Origin: JAFTYO01 sp045613125 | GTDB lineage: Bacteria > Pseudomonadota > Alphaproteobacteria > RF32 > CAG-239 | Reading direction: 5' to 3' | DNA: 64,000 nt | Assembly: GCA_045613125.1 (NCBI GenBank) | Contig: JAZLAM010000005.1 | Coordinates: 51,948-115,947 of the forward strand | Shown: piece by piece, positions 52,114 through 61,291 of the stretch | How positions within the stretch are numbered: the stretch's first letter is position 1 | Layout: every line of letters begins with the position of its first letter | Translations under genes and position numbers: made by a program | Notes under the pieces: model-generated | Databases searched by the model: none | What the model saw: only the letters and a program-made list of their open reading frames with translations | Told to the model about the DNA's origin: nothing

Positions 52114-52800
52114 ATGAAAGCAAAATATGATTTAAGTATCAAAAAGTTAAAAATAGCTGTTTTTGATTGGGATAATACGTTAGCTGAATCACGAACAGCT
52201 CTTGTATACTCAATTAATCAGGTACTTGAAGAATACGGCTTACAAGATTGGGAAATCGAAAAGAAAAAACGCAATGACGATTTATCTTTTAAAGACAATT
52301 TTATAAATATATTTGGGCAAAACGCTCAAGAAGCCTACCAAAAATACAGAAAAAAATATTTAGAAAATACTGAAAAATTTATTACTACTTTTCCAAAAAC
52401 ATATGAAGTTTTGTCTTTTTTAAAAGAAAACGGAATTTTTTTAATGATAATGAGCAATAAAGAACGCAATTTATTAGAATATGAGTTACCTTTCTTATTT
52501 AATCCTAAAATTTTTGACAATATTGTATGCGGTCATGAAGCAAAAAATGATAAGCCTCATGCTGATCATTTATTTTGGACAGTAAAAGATTTTATACAAA
52601 TCGAACAAATAAATCAAGATACTGTTTGGGTGATAGGGGATAGTCCTCAAGACAGCAAATGTGCAACAAATGCCGGAGCAAAAGCAATCAGGATTAGGAC
52701 ACCTATTTGGGATGATGAAGATAATCAAAATAATGATATATGTTTTTTTGATTCATTTGTGGATTTTTATGATAGTTTGCTTTTATCTAATTCAAAATAG
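52114..52800 (+). CDS. HAD-family phosphatase
   Basis: 228 residues from the ATG at 52114 (SD AGGAGA; longer frame starts at TTG). All HAD motifs are seen: FDWDNTLAES (Asp18 nucleophile, Asp20), LMIMSNKER (motif II Ser), KNDKPHAD (motif III Lys) and VIGDSPQDSKCATNAGAKAI (motif IV acids). The helical cap between residues 25 and 95 suggests the phosphoglycolate phosphatase-like subgroup. It begins a plus-strand run with the AMMECR1-like gene (42-bp gap). Substrate unknown. Confidence 0.85.
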   Translation: MKAKYDLSIKKLKIAVFDWDNTLAESRTALVYSINQVLEEYGLQDWEIEKKKRNDDLSFKDNFINIFGQNAQEAYQKYRKKYLENTEKFITTFPKTYEVLSFLKENGIFLMIMSNKERNLLEYELPFLFNPKIFDNIVCGHEAKNDKPHADHLFWTVKDFIQIEQINQDTVWVIGDSPQDSKCATNAGAKAIRIRTPIWDDEDNQNNDICFFDSFVDFYDSLLLSNSK

Positions 52801-52842
52801 TTTACACTGAAACCATATTTAAAATTATCTAATGGGTTTGAT

Positions 52843-53946
52843 ATGTCTATTAACAACAATAAAGAACTGAACAAAAAAATATATCATATATCATTATATG
52901 TTTTTTTGTTGTTTTTGCTTATATTTAACATTTTTGTATTCTTAAATTATACTTCCTCAAATGAAGCTTTGTTAACAGATTATCAAAGTCCTACCGACAA
53001 ATTAAAATGGTTTCGCAAACCTGTAACGATGTTAATATTGCAAGACATTAATAATAAAGGAAAAATTGTAATTTTACCGGATAATATTGTGGAACATCCT
53101 TTCTTAAAAAATCCGGCATCAATATTTTCAGGTTATGAAAAAATAATAGTTCTTAAAAATTCTAAAATGACAAACAAACATTTAGAATACGTCAAAAAAT
53201 TTGCAAACAATGTTTCACAATCTACAGAGCTACCAGATTCTATAATAAAAAATAATGTTTTGGTCGTGCATTTTGATGACATAGATAATCTGCTTGCTGA
53301 CTTTGATATCATAAAAACATTTGCTAAAAAGCATGGTCTACATCCTAAAACATATGATTTGGCAGATATATCACAAATAAGAAATATTGTAGCAGAAAGT
53401 TCTGTAAAAAAACAGTTTTCTTTAGAAGAACAACATCAAAATTTAGAAAATTTTGTTAAAGATTTTAGTACTGAACTAAAAATGTTAACAGCACACAAAG
53501 AAAGTAAAGAAAAATATCCTAACAATTTTTATGATAAAGCTTCAGTTTTAGTTTTGGCATGTAATGATATTTATGATTGTAAAGAATATGCTGATTTTGA
53601 ATTTAAAAGATCATTAATAAAATCTTTAAAAAGAACGTTACATATAGTTAAAAAAGATAATTATCAAACTAAAAAAGTGTTTTTGCTTACAAAACTTGAA
53701 AAACAAAAATTTGAAAATGAAGATGAGCTTTTAAATAGTCTTGATACATCTACAGGTGTTTTTATAAAAAGAGGAGAGATATCAGCAATTATGTTGCCAT
53801 TTTTTTGGGGAAAATATAAAAATAAGCAAGATTTTATTAATCAATTAAAAATTAAATCCGGATTAACTCCTGATTATTTTAGCAATAATCTAAATATTTA
53901 TTATTTTAAAACAGTGGAGATACCTTATGAAGATAAATGGTTATGA
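52843..53946 (+). CDS. Membrane-anchored protein with divergent AMMECR1-like C terminus
   Basis: 367 residues. One membrane helix at about 13-35 (ISLYVFLLFLLIFNIFVFL), then a large soluble region on one side of the membrane. The last 60 residues read GVFIKRGEISAIMLPFFWG, then QDFINQLKIKSGLTPDYF and YYFKTVEI. This closely follows the AMMECR1 pattern of a GVxL strand, LPxVW, FLxxLCxKAGLPxD and a final YxFxVE. The usual LRGCIG motif is not found. It overlaps the peptidase gene by 20 bp. Function unknown; the AMMECR1 link should be tested by profile search. Confidence 0.6.
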   Translation: MSINNNKELNKKIYHISLYVFLLFLLIFNIFVFLNYTSSNEALLTDYQSPTDKLKWFRKPVTMLILQDINNKGKIVILPDNIVEHPFLKNPASIFSGYEKIIVLKNSKMTNKHLEYVKKFANNVSQSTELPDSIIKNNVLVVHFDDIDNLLADFDIIKTFAKKHGLHPKTYDLADISQIRNIVAESSVKKQFSLEEQHQNLENFVKDFSTELKMLTAHKESKEKYPNNFYDKASVLVLACNDIYDCKEYADFEFKRSLIKSLKRTLHIVKKDNYQTKKVFLLTKLEKQKFENEDELLNSLDTSTGVFIKRGEISAIMLPFFWGKYKNKQDFINQLKIKSGLTPDYFSNNLNIYYFKTVEIPYEDKWL

Positions 53947-55645
53947 GATAAATTTTAAAGAATATGAACTTGATTATATTTTAAAAAATCAAACACGCAC
54001 AATAGAGCTTATATCTCGAGATTTTGACGGATATAAAAATTTGCCGGAAGGAGATAAAAAAGCTTTGGAACATTTGGTTAAAGCTTCAAAAATTATAAAT
54101 AATGTGGCTTTAGAACAAGATCATCCGTTAAACTTGAGTTTAAAATCTGCTTTAGAAGAAGCTGCTCAAAAAAGCTCTTATGCCCAAAAAACCTTAGAAC
54201 TTTTTAACAGCATTAATGGTGTTGCAGGATATAATGGTATCGATAAAGAACCGGTACAAATTTTTAAAGAAATAAAACTGTTAGACGGAAAAAACTTTTA
54301 TCCGGAAGATTTAAGTGTTGACGAATTTCATCAAATCTTATTAAAGATGGCTCGCAGAGGTAAATTCGAAGAAATAAAACGTATATTATCCGCAAGAACT
54401 ATGGTAAGAAGAAAAGATGACGAGTTAATAGCGATAGATTATACAGAGTATTTTGCTAAAGAATTTGCTTTAATATGTGAGGAACTTGATATTGCTGCAA
54501 AAAGTTGTACCAACATTGATTTTAAAGAATATTTATCATGGCAAATACAAGCTCTGTTACACAATGATGAGCAATTAGATTTAATGGCAGACAAGCACTG
54601 GGCGGCACTACAAAATACTAATCTGGAATTTACCATTTCAAGAGAAAATTATGAAGATGAAATGACCAGTTCGGTGTATTTTAATCATGATGTAATAGGT
54701 ATCATCGCATCACATAATATTGATGTTGTAGCAAAAGATACTTTAGGTTGCCGTGTAGGAATTATTAATAAGCCGGAAACAGATTATATCTTAACTTCTA
54801 AAAGAACTATACCACATTTGATGGAATGGATGCCCTATAGTGATAGGTACGATCAATCAAGTGTCGGTGTTGAGGCATTAAAACAAGCCATGGTAGATGT
54901 AGATATTATAGCTCTTACAGGCGAATATGCAATGTGTAGAGGAGGTATAACCAATGCACAAAATTTACCCAACAATGATAAATTGGCTGTTAAAAATGGT
55001 GGAGGACGTAGAAATGTATACCATCGTCAAGTTCGTTTTAGCAAAGATGAAGAGCGAGAAAAAAAGCTTCTTGATAAATTAATTGATCCGGAATTTCATC
55101 AATATGTTGATCGCTCAAAAAGCATTGTATTTGTCGTATGCCATGAAAACGGTCATTCTTTAGGCCCAAATGCCGAATATCAAAATGCAATGGGAATGTA
55201 TAAGCATATCATTGAAGAACATAAAGCAGATGTATTTTCTATTGCTTCAGTTTCGGAAATTGCGCAATTTCATCATATTTTTACAGAGCTTGAATTAAAG
55301 AAGATTTATACCACTTGGATATTTGGAAATTTATTATTGCGTGCTGAACCTGTATTTTCAAACCCTCATCGTATAGCTGATTTGATACATTTCAATTATT
55401 TGATGGAAAATAAAGTTATATGGTTTGATGCAGAACATAAATTTCACATTAAGTTTGAAGATATAGCTCCTACGATGTATAAATTGCTGGAAGAAACAAT
55501 AGAACTTCAGTTATCTAAATCACCGGAAAAAGCTAAAAAATTCATTGAGCGTTGGGCATATTGGAGTGATATATCAGAATATGTTGCAAAAATTCAACAA
55601 GAATTAGGTCTAAAACCTTACATTAAGATTGTAACCAATTTTTAA
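53927..55645 (+). CDS. M49 (dipeptidyl peptidase III)-like metallopeptidase
   Basis: 572 residues, no signal peptide, mainly helical. VVCHENGHSLGP (His406, Glu407, His410) is the zinc helix, and EEHKADVFSI (Glu430-Asp435) supplies the third ligand. Together this HExxH ... EExxAD pairing and the Gly-Pro after the site are characteristic of bacterial M49-family proteins. Also seen: YHRQVRFSKD and NPHRIADLIHFNYL. Shorter than eukaryotic DPP III (about 740). It overlaps the AMMECR1-like gene by 20 bp, so both are made together. It probably cleaves peptides in the cytoplasm. Confidence 0.78.
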   Translation: MKINGYEINFKEYELDYILKNQTRTIELISRDFDGYKNLPEGDKKALEHLVKASKIINNVALEQDHPLNLSLKSALEEAAQKSSYAQKTLELFNSINGVAGYNGIDKEPVQIFKEIKLLDGKNFYPEDLSVDEFHQILLKMARRGKFEEIKRILSARTMVRRKDDELIAIDYTEYFAKEFALICEELDIAAKSCTNIDFKEYLSWQIQALLHNDEQLDLMADKHWAALQNTNLEFTISRENYEDEMTSSVYFNHDVIGIIASHNIDVVAKDTLGCRVGIINKPETDYILTSKRTIPHLMEWMPYSDRYDQSSVGVEALKQAMVDVDIIALTGEYAMCRGGITNAQNLPNNDKLAVKNGGGRRNVYHRQVRFSKDEEREKKLLDKLIDPEFHQYVDRSKSIVFVVCHENGHSLGPNAEYQNAMGMYKHIIEEHKADVFSIASVSEIAQFHHIFTELELKKIYTTWIFGNLLLRAEPVFSNPHRIADLIHFNYLMENKVIWFDAEHKFHIKFEDIAPTMYKLLEETIELQLSKSPEKAKKFIERWAYWSDISEYVAKIQQELGLKPYIKIVTNF

Positions 55646-55689
55646 TAATTGTTAAGATATCATGAGATAACATCAAAGAGGAGAGTTAA

Positions 55690-56061
55690 ATGTTTGGAAA
55701 ATTAGTATATGGACAATTCTCATTAAAAGAAACTTTTTGGAAATTTGGTATTATGGGTGTTTTTTTAGTTTCTTTTATTACAAAAATTTTTGGTCTTTTT
55801 TTAAATCAAAAATTAAACGGTATGGCAATTTCATACTATTATACTCACTATTTTTCTATGCTTAATATTGATAATATGATTTTGTTTTTAACCATTGCGT
55901 ATTTTGTTGGTATTTTTGCTTTAGGTTTGTATTCTATAATGGTTGCATTAGGAGTCTTCAGAAGTGCAAAAGAATATGATAAGAGTGTATGGTTAGGTCA
56001 TATCGCAAAATTGTTTATTTGTTTGGTCATTTATGGTGGTTTTAAATTTGCACTGATATAG
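55690..56061 (+). CDS. Small membrane protein, unknown
   Basis: 123 residues with about three hydrophobic helices (FGIMGVFLVSFITKIFGLFL; MILFLTIAYFVGIFALGLYSIMVALGVF; LFICLVIYGGFKFALI). Excellent SD GAGGAGAG before the ATG. FGKLVYGQFSLKETFWKFG resembles the start of small DUF805-like membrane proteins, but the match is loose. Lies 44 bp after the M49-like gene. Confidence 0.6.
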   Translation: MFGKLVYGQFSLKETFWKFGIMGVFLVSFITKIFGLFLNQKLNGMAISYYYTHYFSMLNIDNMILFLTIAYFVGIFALGLYSIMVALGVFRSAKEYDKSVWLGHIAKLFICLVIYGGFKFALI

Positions 56062-56074
56062 GGATAATTAAAAA

Positions 56075-56236
56075 ATGAAAAAATACGTTTTATTTTTACT
56101 ATTGATAATATTATGTTCTTGTAAATGCATTGTTGCAGGTGATTTATCGGAAAGTAGAAAGCGTTTACATGAAGTAAATCATGATGAATATTGTATTAAT
56201 AATCCTGATAAATGTATAGATGGGGTTAGGTGGTAA
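56075..56236 (+). CDS. 53-residue secreted or lipidated Cys peptide
   Basis: MKKYVLFLLLIILCSCKCIVAGD is read in two parts: a short basic start and a hydrophobic core with CSCKC. Either LCSC is a lipobox (unusual Cys at -2) or the chain is cleaved after VAG. The remaining 30 residues contain two more Cys (YCINN, KCIDG). It follows the small membrane gene after 13 bp and ends the operon. It is too short for routine annotation. Confidence 0.5.
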   Translation: MKKYVLFLLLIILCSCKCIVAGDLSESRKRLHEVNHDEYCINNPDKCIDGVRW

Positions 56237-56265
56237 TCACTTAAACAAAGGCCTTATCTGAATTT

Positions 56266-56295
56266 TAAAGCCCAACCTTATTCGGTTGGGCTTTA
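56266..56295. terminator. Hairpin between the peptide gene and clpX
   Basis: TAAAGCCCAACC pairs with GGTTGGGCTTTA around TTATTC. Symmetric A/T flanks allow termination in both directions between convergent genes. Confidence 0.8.
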
Positions 56296-56298
56296 GGT

Positions 56299-57552
56299 TT
56301 AGGCTGTTTTACTCTCTGTTGAGCGAATTAAAATCGGTTGCCCCGTATTATTAATAACTTTATCATTTATAATAACCTCAATTACATCACTTGTATCCGG
56401 AATTTCATACATTAAATCAAGCAAAATACCTTCCATAATTGCTCTTAAACCTCTAGCACCTGTTTTTCTTTCTATAGCTTTTCTTGCTATAGCCTTTAAT
56501 GCATCATCTTTTACGGTCAGCTTAACATTTTCCATATCAAATAATGTAGTATATTGTTTTAAAAGAGCGTTTTTAGGTTCTGTTAGAACTTTAACTAAGG
56601 CTTCTTCATCTAAATCATTAAGAGTAGCTATAATAGGAAGGCGCCCGATAAATTCAGGAATAAGACCAAACTTAAGCAAATCTTCAGGTTGAACTTCTTT
56701 CAACAATTCACCAATATTTCTATCTTCCTTGGAAGCAACTTTTGCTCCAAAACCGATAGAAGTGTCTTTACCTCTAGAACCAATAATTTTTTCAAGTCCG
56801 GCAAAAGCTCCACCACAAATAAATAAAATATTTGATGTATCAACATGCAAAAACTCTTGCTGAGGATGTTTACGTCCACCTTGAGGTGGAACATTAGCAA
56901 TAGTACCTTCGATAATTTTTAACAATGCTTGTTGCACACCTTCACCGGAAACATCACGCGTAATTGATGGTCCGTCTGTTTTGCGAGTAATTTTATCGAT
57001 TTCATCAATATAAACAATACCACGCTGAGCTTTTTCAATGTCATAATTTGCAGCTTGAACAAGTTTTAATATAATATTTTCAACATCTTCACCAACATAT
57101 CCTGCTTCAGTTAAAGTGGTTGCATCAGCAATAGCAAAAGGAACATCTAAAATTTTAGCAAGTGTTTGTGCAAGCAATGTTTTTCCCGAACCTGTAGAAC
57201 CAATTAAAATTACATTCGATTTTGAAACATCAACATCTTGATTGTCTTTTTTACAATTTAAACGTTTATAATGATTATACACTGAAACGGATAAAACTTT
57301 TTTTGCATATTCTTGACCGATAACATATTGATCAAGAAATTCTTTTATTTTGGAAGGAGTTGGTAGGTTTTCAGAAAAACTTCCTGTTTCTGTTTTTTGT
57401 TCATTATGAATTTCTTCCGAAACAATGTTGATACAAACATCAATACATTCGTCACAAATATACACACCTCTACCGGCAACCAATTTTTTAACTTCGTTTT
57501 GGCTTTTACCACAAAATGAACAATGTAAAACTTTATCTTCTGTACTACTCAT
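56299..57552 (-). CDS. clpX: ATP-dependent Clp protease ATPase subunit ClpX
   Basis: AAA+ unfoldase feeding ClpP. 417 residues: N-terminal zinc domain with Cys11, Cys14, Cys33, Cys36; Walker A GSTGSGKT at 117-124 (Ser instead of the usual Pro in second place); pore loop GYVGED; Walker B FIDEID-like YIDEIDK; IGF loop (SIGFGAK) that docks on ClpP; sensor 2 GARGLRAI. It follows clpP by 9 bp. The usual lon downstream is absent. Confidence 0.98.
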   Translation of the reverse strand: MSSTEDKVLHCSFCGKSQNEVKKLVAGRGVYICDECIDVCINIVSEEIHNEQKTETGSFSENLPTPSKIKEFLDQYVIGQEYAKKVLSVSVYNHYKRLNCKKDNQDVDVSKSNVILIGSTGSGKTLLAQTLAKILDVPFAIADATTLTEAGYVGEDVENIILKLVQAANYDIEKAQRGIVYIDEIDKITRKTDGPSITRDVSGEGVQQALLKIIEGTIANVPPQGGRKHPQQEFLHVDTSNILFICGGAFAGLEKIIGSRGKDTSIGFGAKVASKEDRNIGELLKEVQPEDLLKFGLIPEFIGRLPIIATLNDLDEEALVKVLTEPKNALLKQYTTLFDMENVKLTVKDDALKAIARKAIERKTGARGLRAIMEGILLDLMYEIPDTSDVIEVIINDKVINNTGQPILIRSTESKTA

Positions 57553-57561
57553 TTATAACTC

Positions 57562-58188
57562 CTATTTTACAATTCCGAGCCTACTTGTTACAATTTCATC
57601 TATCAGACCAAATTCTTTTGCTTCAATCGGTGTCATAAAATTATCTCTATCCATAGCTTTTTCAATCACTGAAAGTTTTTGACCTGTATTATCGGCATAA
57701 ATTTTATTTAAACGTTTTCTCAAATCTAAAATAAGTTTTGCCTGAATTTCAATATCGGTTGCTTGGCCTTTAGCGCCACCTGACGGCTGATGTATCATAA
57801 TTTGTGAATTTGGCAGAGAAAATCTTTTGCCTTTAGCACCTCCTGCAAGCAAAAACGATCCCATCGAGCAAGCTTGTCCAATACACAAAGTTGCGACATC
57901 GGGAGAGATATATTGCATAGTGTCATATATTGCAAGACCTGAAGTTACAACACCTCCCGGAGAATTGATGTATAAATATATATCTTTTTTAGGATCTTCA
58001 GATTCTAAAAACAAAAGTTGTGCACAAACAAGTGCGGAAACTTCATCATTTACTTCTCCTGTTAAAAAAATGATACGTTCTTTTAAAAGACGAGAAAAAA
58101 TATCAAAAGAGCGTTCTCCTTTTGAGGTTTGTTCGACAACCATAGGCACCAAAGAAGCATTAAATACATCAATTATATTTTTATTCAT
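57562..58188 (-). CDS. clpP: ATP-dependent Clp protease proteolytic subunit ClpP
   Basis: Serine protease barrel. 208 residues with the catalytic triad Ser108 (QACSMGSF), His133 (MIHQPSGG) and Asp182 (MDRDNFM). YINSPGG forms the oxyanion strand. First gene of a clpP-clpX operon. The trigger factor gene tig, usually just upstream in alphaproteobacteria, is missing; a divergent unknown gene lies there instead. Confidence 0.98.
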   Translation of the reverse strand: MNKNIIDVFNASLVPMVVEQTSKGERSFDIFSRLLKERIIFLTGEVNDEVSALVCAQLLFLESEDPKKDIYLYINSPGGVVTSGLAIYDTMQYISPDVATLCIGQACSMGSFLLAGGAKGKRFSLPNSQIMIHQPSGGAKGQATDIEIQAKLILDLRKRLNKIYADNTGQKLSVIEKAMDRDNFMTPIEAKEFGLIDEIVTSRLGIVK

Positions 58189-58350
58189 GGATTTTCCTTT
58201 AAAAAATTACAAAATTTTAATGATTATAGTCTACACTTAATCAACAAATAGTAAATAAAAAGGTACTTAAGCTTAAAAAATTTTAATTTTAAATATTTAC
58301 ATATCTTTTGATTTTTGTTAAGCTAAGGGACAGTTTTAAGGAGATACTGG

Positions 58351-58809
58351 ATGTTTGGGCCAAAACCCCTTGATAAATTGCCTTCAACGGCATTGGAAGT
58401 TTATCGCAATAAATTACGTTTGGAAGAACTAAGCGAATTTGAGCCGTTTGCCATGATGGATTTAAACGGATTGCAAGTTTTACAAAATCCGGAGTTTGAA
58501 GATTTTTATAAAGTTTTAAAATCTTTACGTGTTACAGATGATGATGGAAAATATTTGCCTCGTCAGACACAAGATTTGTATTTTGATTTAATTAAAACAT
58601 CGAAACAAGAAACTTTTTTAGAATTGTTATATAATAAAGCTCTTCCGGAAAAAAGCTTATATACAGAAACTTTAAAAGAAAAATTGATGATAAATATGGT
58701 CAATTTGGTGCTTGAACCAGAAATCCCCACAGATAGAGCTTTAAGCGGACCTGAAGTTTTTCAGGTTAAAGAGACTTTTAATAAGATGCTTTCATCCGCA
58801 CTTTTGTAG
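58351..58809 (+). CDS. Conserved-looking 152-residue protein, unknown
   Basis: A soluble, acidic, mainly helical protein with good SD (AAGGAG). Segments such as LPSTALEVYRNKLRLEELSEFEPFAMMDLNGL look conserved in style but match no family I know. Divergent from clpP and followed by a terminator. Confidence 0.65.
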   Translation: MFGPKPLDKLPSTALEVYRNKLRLEELSEFEPFAMMDLNGLQVLQNPEFEDFYKVLKSLRVTDDDGKYLPRQTQDLYFDLIKTSKQETFLELLYNKALPEKSLYTETLKEKLMINMVNLVLEPEIPTDRALSGPEVFQVKETFNKMLSSALL

Positions 58810-58834
58810 TTTTGTTCTACAATATGTTTTTTTG

Positions 58835-58866
58835 TTATCCCCGTTATCCACAGGGATAATTTTTTT
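58835..58866 (+). terminator. Terminator hairpin with a DnaA box in its loop
   Basis: TTATCCC (58835-58841) pairs with GGGATAA (58853-58859), followed by Ts. The 11-nt loop contains TTATCCACA (58844-58852), a perfect DnaA-box consensus. It lies 70-100 bp upstream of dnaB. Confidence 0.7.
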
Positions 58867-58935
58867 AATGCTGATTTAAAATTAAAAATATATCAAAAGT
58901 AAAAAAGCAAACCACTTTGATTTTACGGACTTAAT

Positions 58936-60408
58936 ATGGAAAAAATAGACACATCAAATTTACCTAAGAATATAGAAGCCGAACAAGCTCTTATCGGTGC
59001 AATTTTAGCAAATAATAAGGCTTTTGAAAAAGTTTCGGAATTTTTGCAACCCCAACATTTTGCAGATGCTATACATGCCAAAATTTTTGAAGTGATGTCT
59101 ACACTTATGAAACGAGGTCATACAGCTGATGTTATAACCTTAAAAAATTATTTTGAACAAGAAGGCGTTTTAAATGATGTAGGGGGTGTTAACTATCTTG
59201 TAAAATTAGCTGATAGCGCTTCAGTTATGACAAATGTGGAATATTACGGACAGTTTATTTATGATAAATACTTACGTAGAGAGCTTATCAATACGGGCTC
59301 TGAGATTATTAATAATGCATTTAAGGAAAGCGCTGATTTATCTGCAAATGAACAGATAGAAATGGCTGAACAGCAACTTTTTAATTTAGCTGATCAAGGA
59401 GAAACTCAAGGTGGTTTTATTAATTTTTCAGATGCGCTTACTTCATCTTTAGGCTATATTGAGCAAGCTTTCCAAAAAGAAGGAAAAATTTCAGGTCTGC
59501 CTACCGGTCTGGAAAAGCTTGATTATAAAACCGGAGGATTAAATAATTCTGACCTTATCATCATAGCCGGACGTCCGGCTATGGGAAAAACGGCTCTTGC
59601 AACTAATATGGCATATAATGTGGCAGAATATATGAGCAGAGCAAAAAATATGGATCCGCATGATAAAGGTGTTGCCTTTTTTTCCTTGGAGATGTCAGCA
59701 GATCAGTTAGCATCTCGTATTTTATCAACAGTTACACAAACTCCCGGAAATAAGATGCGTACCGGTGAACTTGATAATGCTCAATTCACCCGTATTGCAG
59801 CAGCTGTGCGTGAACTTGAAAGTATTCCTTTATACATTGACGACACTCCGGGTATAACTATCAACACTATCAGATCCAGAGCAAGACGTTTAAAAAGAAC
59901 AAAAGGCCTGGGTTTGATTGTAATTGACTATATTCAACTTATTACAGGAAGCTCTAATAAAAAAAGTGAAGGTAACCGTGTTCAAGAACTCTCAGAAATT
60001 TCCAGAGGACTTAAGATTATGGCTAAAGAATTAAAAGTTCCGGTCATTGCTTTATCACAGCTTAATCGTGGTGTTGAAAGTCGTGATGATAAGCGCCCAC
60101 TGATGTCTGACTTAAGAGAATCTGGTTCTATTGAGCAAGATGCCGATATTGTTATGTTTGTATACAGAGAAAACTACTATCTTAAAAATGAAGAGCCCAA
60201 ACAAAAAGCCAATGAAACTCCAGAGAAATTTCAACAGCGTATTGAAGAATGGAAAAAAAGAGATAAAGAAACAACAAATTTAGCAGAAGTAATTATCGGT
60301 AAACAACGTCACGGACCTACCGGAACGGTTCAGCTTTTTTGGAATGGCGATTTTGCTCAATTCGGAAACCTTGCTAATGAGGAACATTTACCCGAAAGAA
60401 TAGGATAA
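58936..60408 (+). CDS. dnaB: Replicative DNA helicase DnaB
   Basis: Hexameric 5'-3' helicase of the replication fork. 490 residues: N-terminal collar domain starting NIEAEQALIGAIL, then the RecA-like core with SGLPTGLEKLD, Walker A AGRPAMGKTALA, FSLEMSADQLASR, Walker B IVIDYIQLI and LSQLNRGVESR, DLRESGSIEQDAD, and GKQRHGPTGTV. No intein. Two YcgN-like genes follow closely. Confidence 0.98.
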   Translation: MEKIDTSNLPKNIEAEQALIGAILANNKAFEKVSEFLQPQHFADAIHAKIFEVMSTLMKRGHTADVITLKNYFEQEGVLNDVGGVNYLVKLADSASVMTNVEYYGQFIYDKYLRRELINTGSEIINNAFKESADLSANEQIEMAEQQLFNLADQGETQGGFINFSDALTSSLGYIEQAFQKEGKISGLPTGLEKLDYKTGGLNNSDLIIIAGRPAMGKTALATNMAYNVAEYMSRAKNMDPHDKGVAFFSLEMSADQLASRILSTVTQTPGNKMRTGELDNAQFTRIAAAVRELESIPLYIDDTPGITINTIRSRARRLKRTKGLGLIVIDYIQLITGSSNKKSEGNRVQELSEISRGLKIMAKELKVPVIALSQLNRGVESRDDKRPLMSDLRESGSIEQDADIVMFVYRENYYLKNEEPKQKANETPEKFQQRIEEWKKRDKETTNLAEVIIGKQRHGPTGTVQLFWNGDFAQFGNLANEEHLPERIG

Positions 60409-60410
60409 TT

Positions 60411-60788
60411 ATGAAAAATATAGAAGACTATACTGAAGAAGAATGGGAAAATATTTGCTGTAATTGTGGTAAATGTTGTTTAATCAAATTGCAAGATGAA
60501 GATACCAACGAAATATATTATACTAATGTTGTTTGTAAGTATTTTGACCAAGATACATGCAAATGTACCGTATATAAAAACAGATGCGAGTTGGTACCGG
60601 AATGCTTAAAACTTACAAAGGACAACGTAAACAGTATAAAGTGGATGCCCAAAACTTGTGCTTATCGTAAGTTGTTTGAAAATGTTCCAAATATAAAAAA
60701 TCAGTCGATAAAAGGGAGATGTATATCTGAGACATTGGTAAATCCGGATAATCTGGAAGATTACATAGTTGATTGGGAAGATTTATGA
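60411..60788 (+). CDS. YcgN/YkgJ-type cysteine-cluster protein (short)
   Basis: 125 residues with a cysteine cluster near the N terminus (ICCNCGKCCLIKL), further Cys at VCKYFDQDTCKC and RCELVPECL, and KTCAY. This is the UPF0153/UPF0260 layout, thought to bind zinc or Fe-S; no enzyme activity is established. It starts 2 bp after dnaB and ends with YIVDWEDL, identical to the next protein, so the pair arose by duplication. This copy lacks about 40 N-terminal residues. Confidence 0.8.
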   Translation: MKNIEDYTEEEWENICCNCGKCCLIKLQDEDTNEIYYTNVVCKYFDQDTCKCTVYKNRCELVPECLKLTKDNVNSIKWMPKTCAYRKLFENVPNIKNQSIKGRCISETLVNPDNLEDYIVDWEDL

Positions 60789-61291
60789 GTAATAAAGAGC
60801 TTGAATTAGAAACAGAATATTCTCCACAAGATCGTTATAATGATTTAAGTGGTATAGAGCCAAATTTCTGGAAAACAAAAACTCTTGAACAAATGAATAA
60901 AACAGAATGGGAGCTTTTGTGTGATGGTTGCGGGAAATGTTGTTTAAACAAGCTTGAAATTAAAGGAAAAGTCAAATTTACCAACACATATTGTCGTTTT
61001 TTAAATTGTAAAAACTGTTTATGTAAAATATATCACCACCGTTTTGAAGTGGTACCGGATTGCCGAGATATTGATTTAAAAGCAGTTAGAGAAAAACCGC
61101 GTTGGCTCCCTAAAACTTGTGCTTATTGGCTTTTGGATAACGGATATGATTTACCAAATTGGCATCCTTTAATCACGGGAAAGGCTTCAAGTGTGCATGA
61201 AAAAGGAATGTCCCTTATAAACAGAGAACTTGTAAACGAATCAGAGGTTGATGATTATGAAAATTACATTGTTGACTGGGAAGACCTTTGA
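60785..61291 (+). CDS. YcgN-family (UPF0260) cysteine-cluster protein
   Basis: 168 residues, start at 60785 overlapping the upstream stop (ATGA). The order is typical YcgN: FWKTKTLEQMNKTEWELLCDGCGKCCLNKLE, then YCRFLNCKNCLCKIY, VVPDC, WLPKTCAYWLL, and the C-terminal HPLITG with YIVDWEDL. Cytosolic, function unknown. Its end overlaps the YgjP-like gene by 35 bp. Confidence 0.88.
   Translation: MSNKELELETEYSPQDRYNDLSGIEPNFWKTKTLEQMNKTEWELLCDGCGKCCLNKLEIKGKVKFTNTYCRFLNCKNCLCKIYHHRFEVVPDCRDIDLKAVREKPRWLPKTCAYWLLDNGYDLPNWHPLITGKASSVHEKGMSLINRELVNESEVDDYENYIVDWEDL

Noticed and set aside
58801..58935. Replication origin next to dnaB
   Set aside because: Only one DnaA box is visible; no cluster, no dnaA/hemE/parA context.
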